Assembly (NCBI GenBank): GCA_047618505.1
Contig: JBLHLB010000070.1
Coordinates: 1-14,480 of the forward strand
Reading direction: 5' to 3'
Source: JBLHLB01 sp047618505
GTDB lineage: Bacteria; Planctomycetota; UBA1135; GCA-002686595
DNA: 14,480 nucleotides
A model generated the notes under the pieces. It saw only the letters and a program-made list of their open reading frames with translations. It was not told the DNA's origin and searched no databases. Below are positions 14,362 through 14,480 of the stretch, in pieces; within the stretch, counting starts at the first letter, position 1, and each line of letters begins with the position of its first letter. The translations under genes were made by a program, and so were the position numbers.

Positions 14362-14480
14362 GTCCGTTGAAAAACAGCAGCTTCTCGGTTGGTCTCCACA
14401 AATTGCCTGGCAAGGCGTCGGGTTCTCCGCGTAGCTGTACCTACACGGGTGGTTCCGACAACGCAGCCAGGCGATTTGTG
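14362..14480. repeat. Large imperfect palindromic element, truncated by the window end
   Basis: GTCCGTTGAAAAACAGC lies just after the comM stop. CACAAATTGCCTGGC (14397-14411) pairs with GCCAGGCGATTTGTG (14466-14480), 14 of 15 positions plus one G-T. Inside, GTCGG (14417-14421) pairs with CCGAC (14455-14459) and GTAG (14431-14434) with CTAC (14441-14444), giving nested hairpins centred near 14438. The structure is still paired at the window edge, so the outer arm from 14362 probably has its partner beyond it. Likely a non-autonomous mobile repeat (MITE-like), an IS end, or a long terminator/structured RNA. Confidence 0.75.

Noticed and set aside
13581..14399. 272-codon minus-strand open frame
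   Set aside because: Antisense to comM, with proline/arginine-rich low-complexity translation and no recognisable motif.

Overview
The window is about 14.5 kb of GC-rich, gene-dense bacterial chromosome holding nine identifiable protein genes plus one decayed insertion sequence. The combination suggests a GC-rich, Gram-negative-type environmental bacterium: a lipoprotein amidase, MurQ, aconitase B, an arsenosugar pair, and an exported FG-GAP/ASPIC protein whose C-terminal module resembles those I know from marine Planctomycetota. Start codons mostly lack good Shine-Dalgarno sequences. A planctomycete or planctomycete-like origin is my best guess, but it is inference and not proven here.

Layout. 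At 1-1062 (minus) is the N-terminal part of a BoxD/PaaZ-type aldehyde dehydrogenase, cut by the window edge. It is divergent from a 2,4-dienoyl-CoA-reductase-like SDR (1297-2154), which is followed after 2 nt by murQ (2157-3089). A convergent LysR-type regulator (3212-4099, minus) shares a 113-bp intergenic region with the divergent aconitase gene acnB (4213-6777). About 400 bp without a recognisable gene follows, beginning with a strong hairpin. Next is a large secreted seven-repeat FG-GAP/VCBS protein with an ASPIC/UnbV domain (7179-9035, minus). The stretch 9330-10268 is a frameshifted IS3-family OrfA/OrfB remnant (minus). A tight minus-strand operon then runs from 12696 down to 10336: AhpD-like protein, ArsS radical SAM protein, lipoprotein N-acetylmuramoyl-L-alanine amidase. 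Divergent from it is comM (12803-14359). The window closes inside a large palindromic element that starts two bases after the comM stop.

How the genes may work together. The aldehyde dehydrogenase and the SDR both belong to families acting on CoA-thioester intermediates (aerobic benzoate degradation by the box route, and unsaturated acyl-CoA reduction). They share a control region with a palindrome inside a plausible promoter spacer. MurQ and the AmpD-like amidase both act on peptidoglycan fragments but lie in separate transcripts. The AhpD-like/ArsS pair is the hallmark of arsenosugar synthesis, and here it is translationally coupled to the amidase gene.

I did not find a clear undescribed defence or mobile system. 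The items most worth checking are the palindromic element at the right end, the ArsS-amidase coupling, and a perfect 13-bp direct repeat over the start codons of the LysR gene and acnB.
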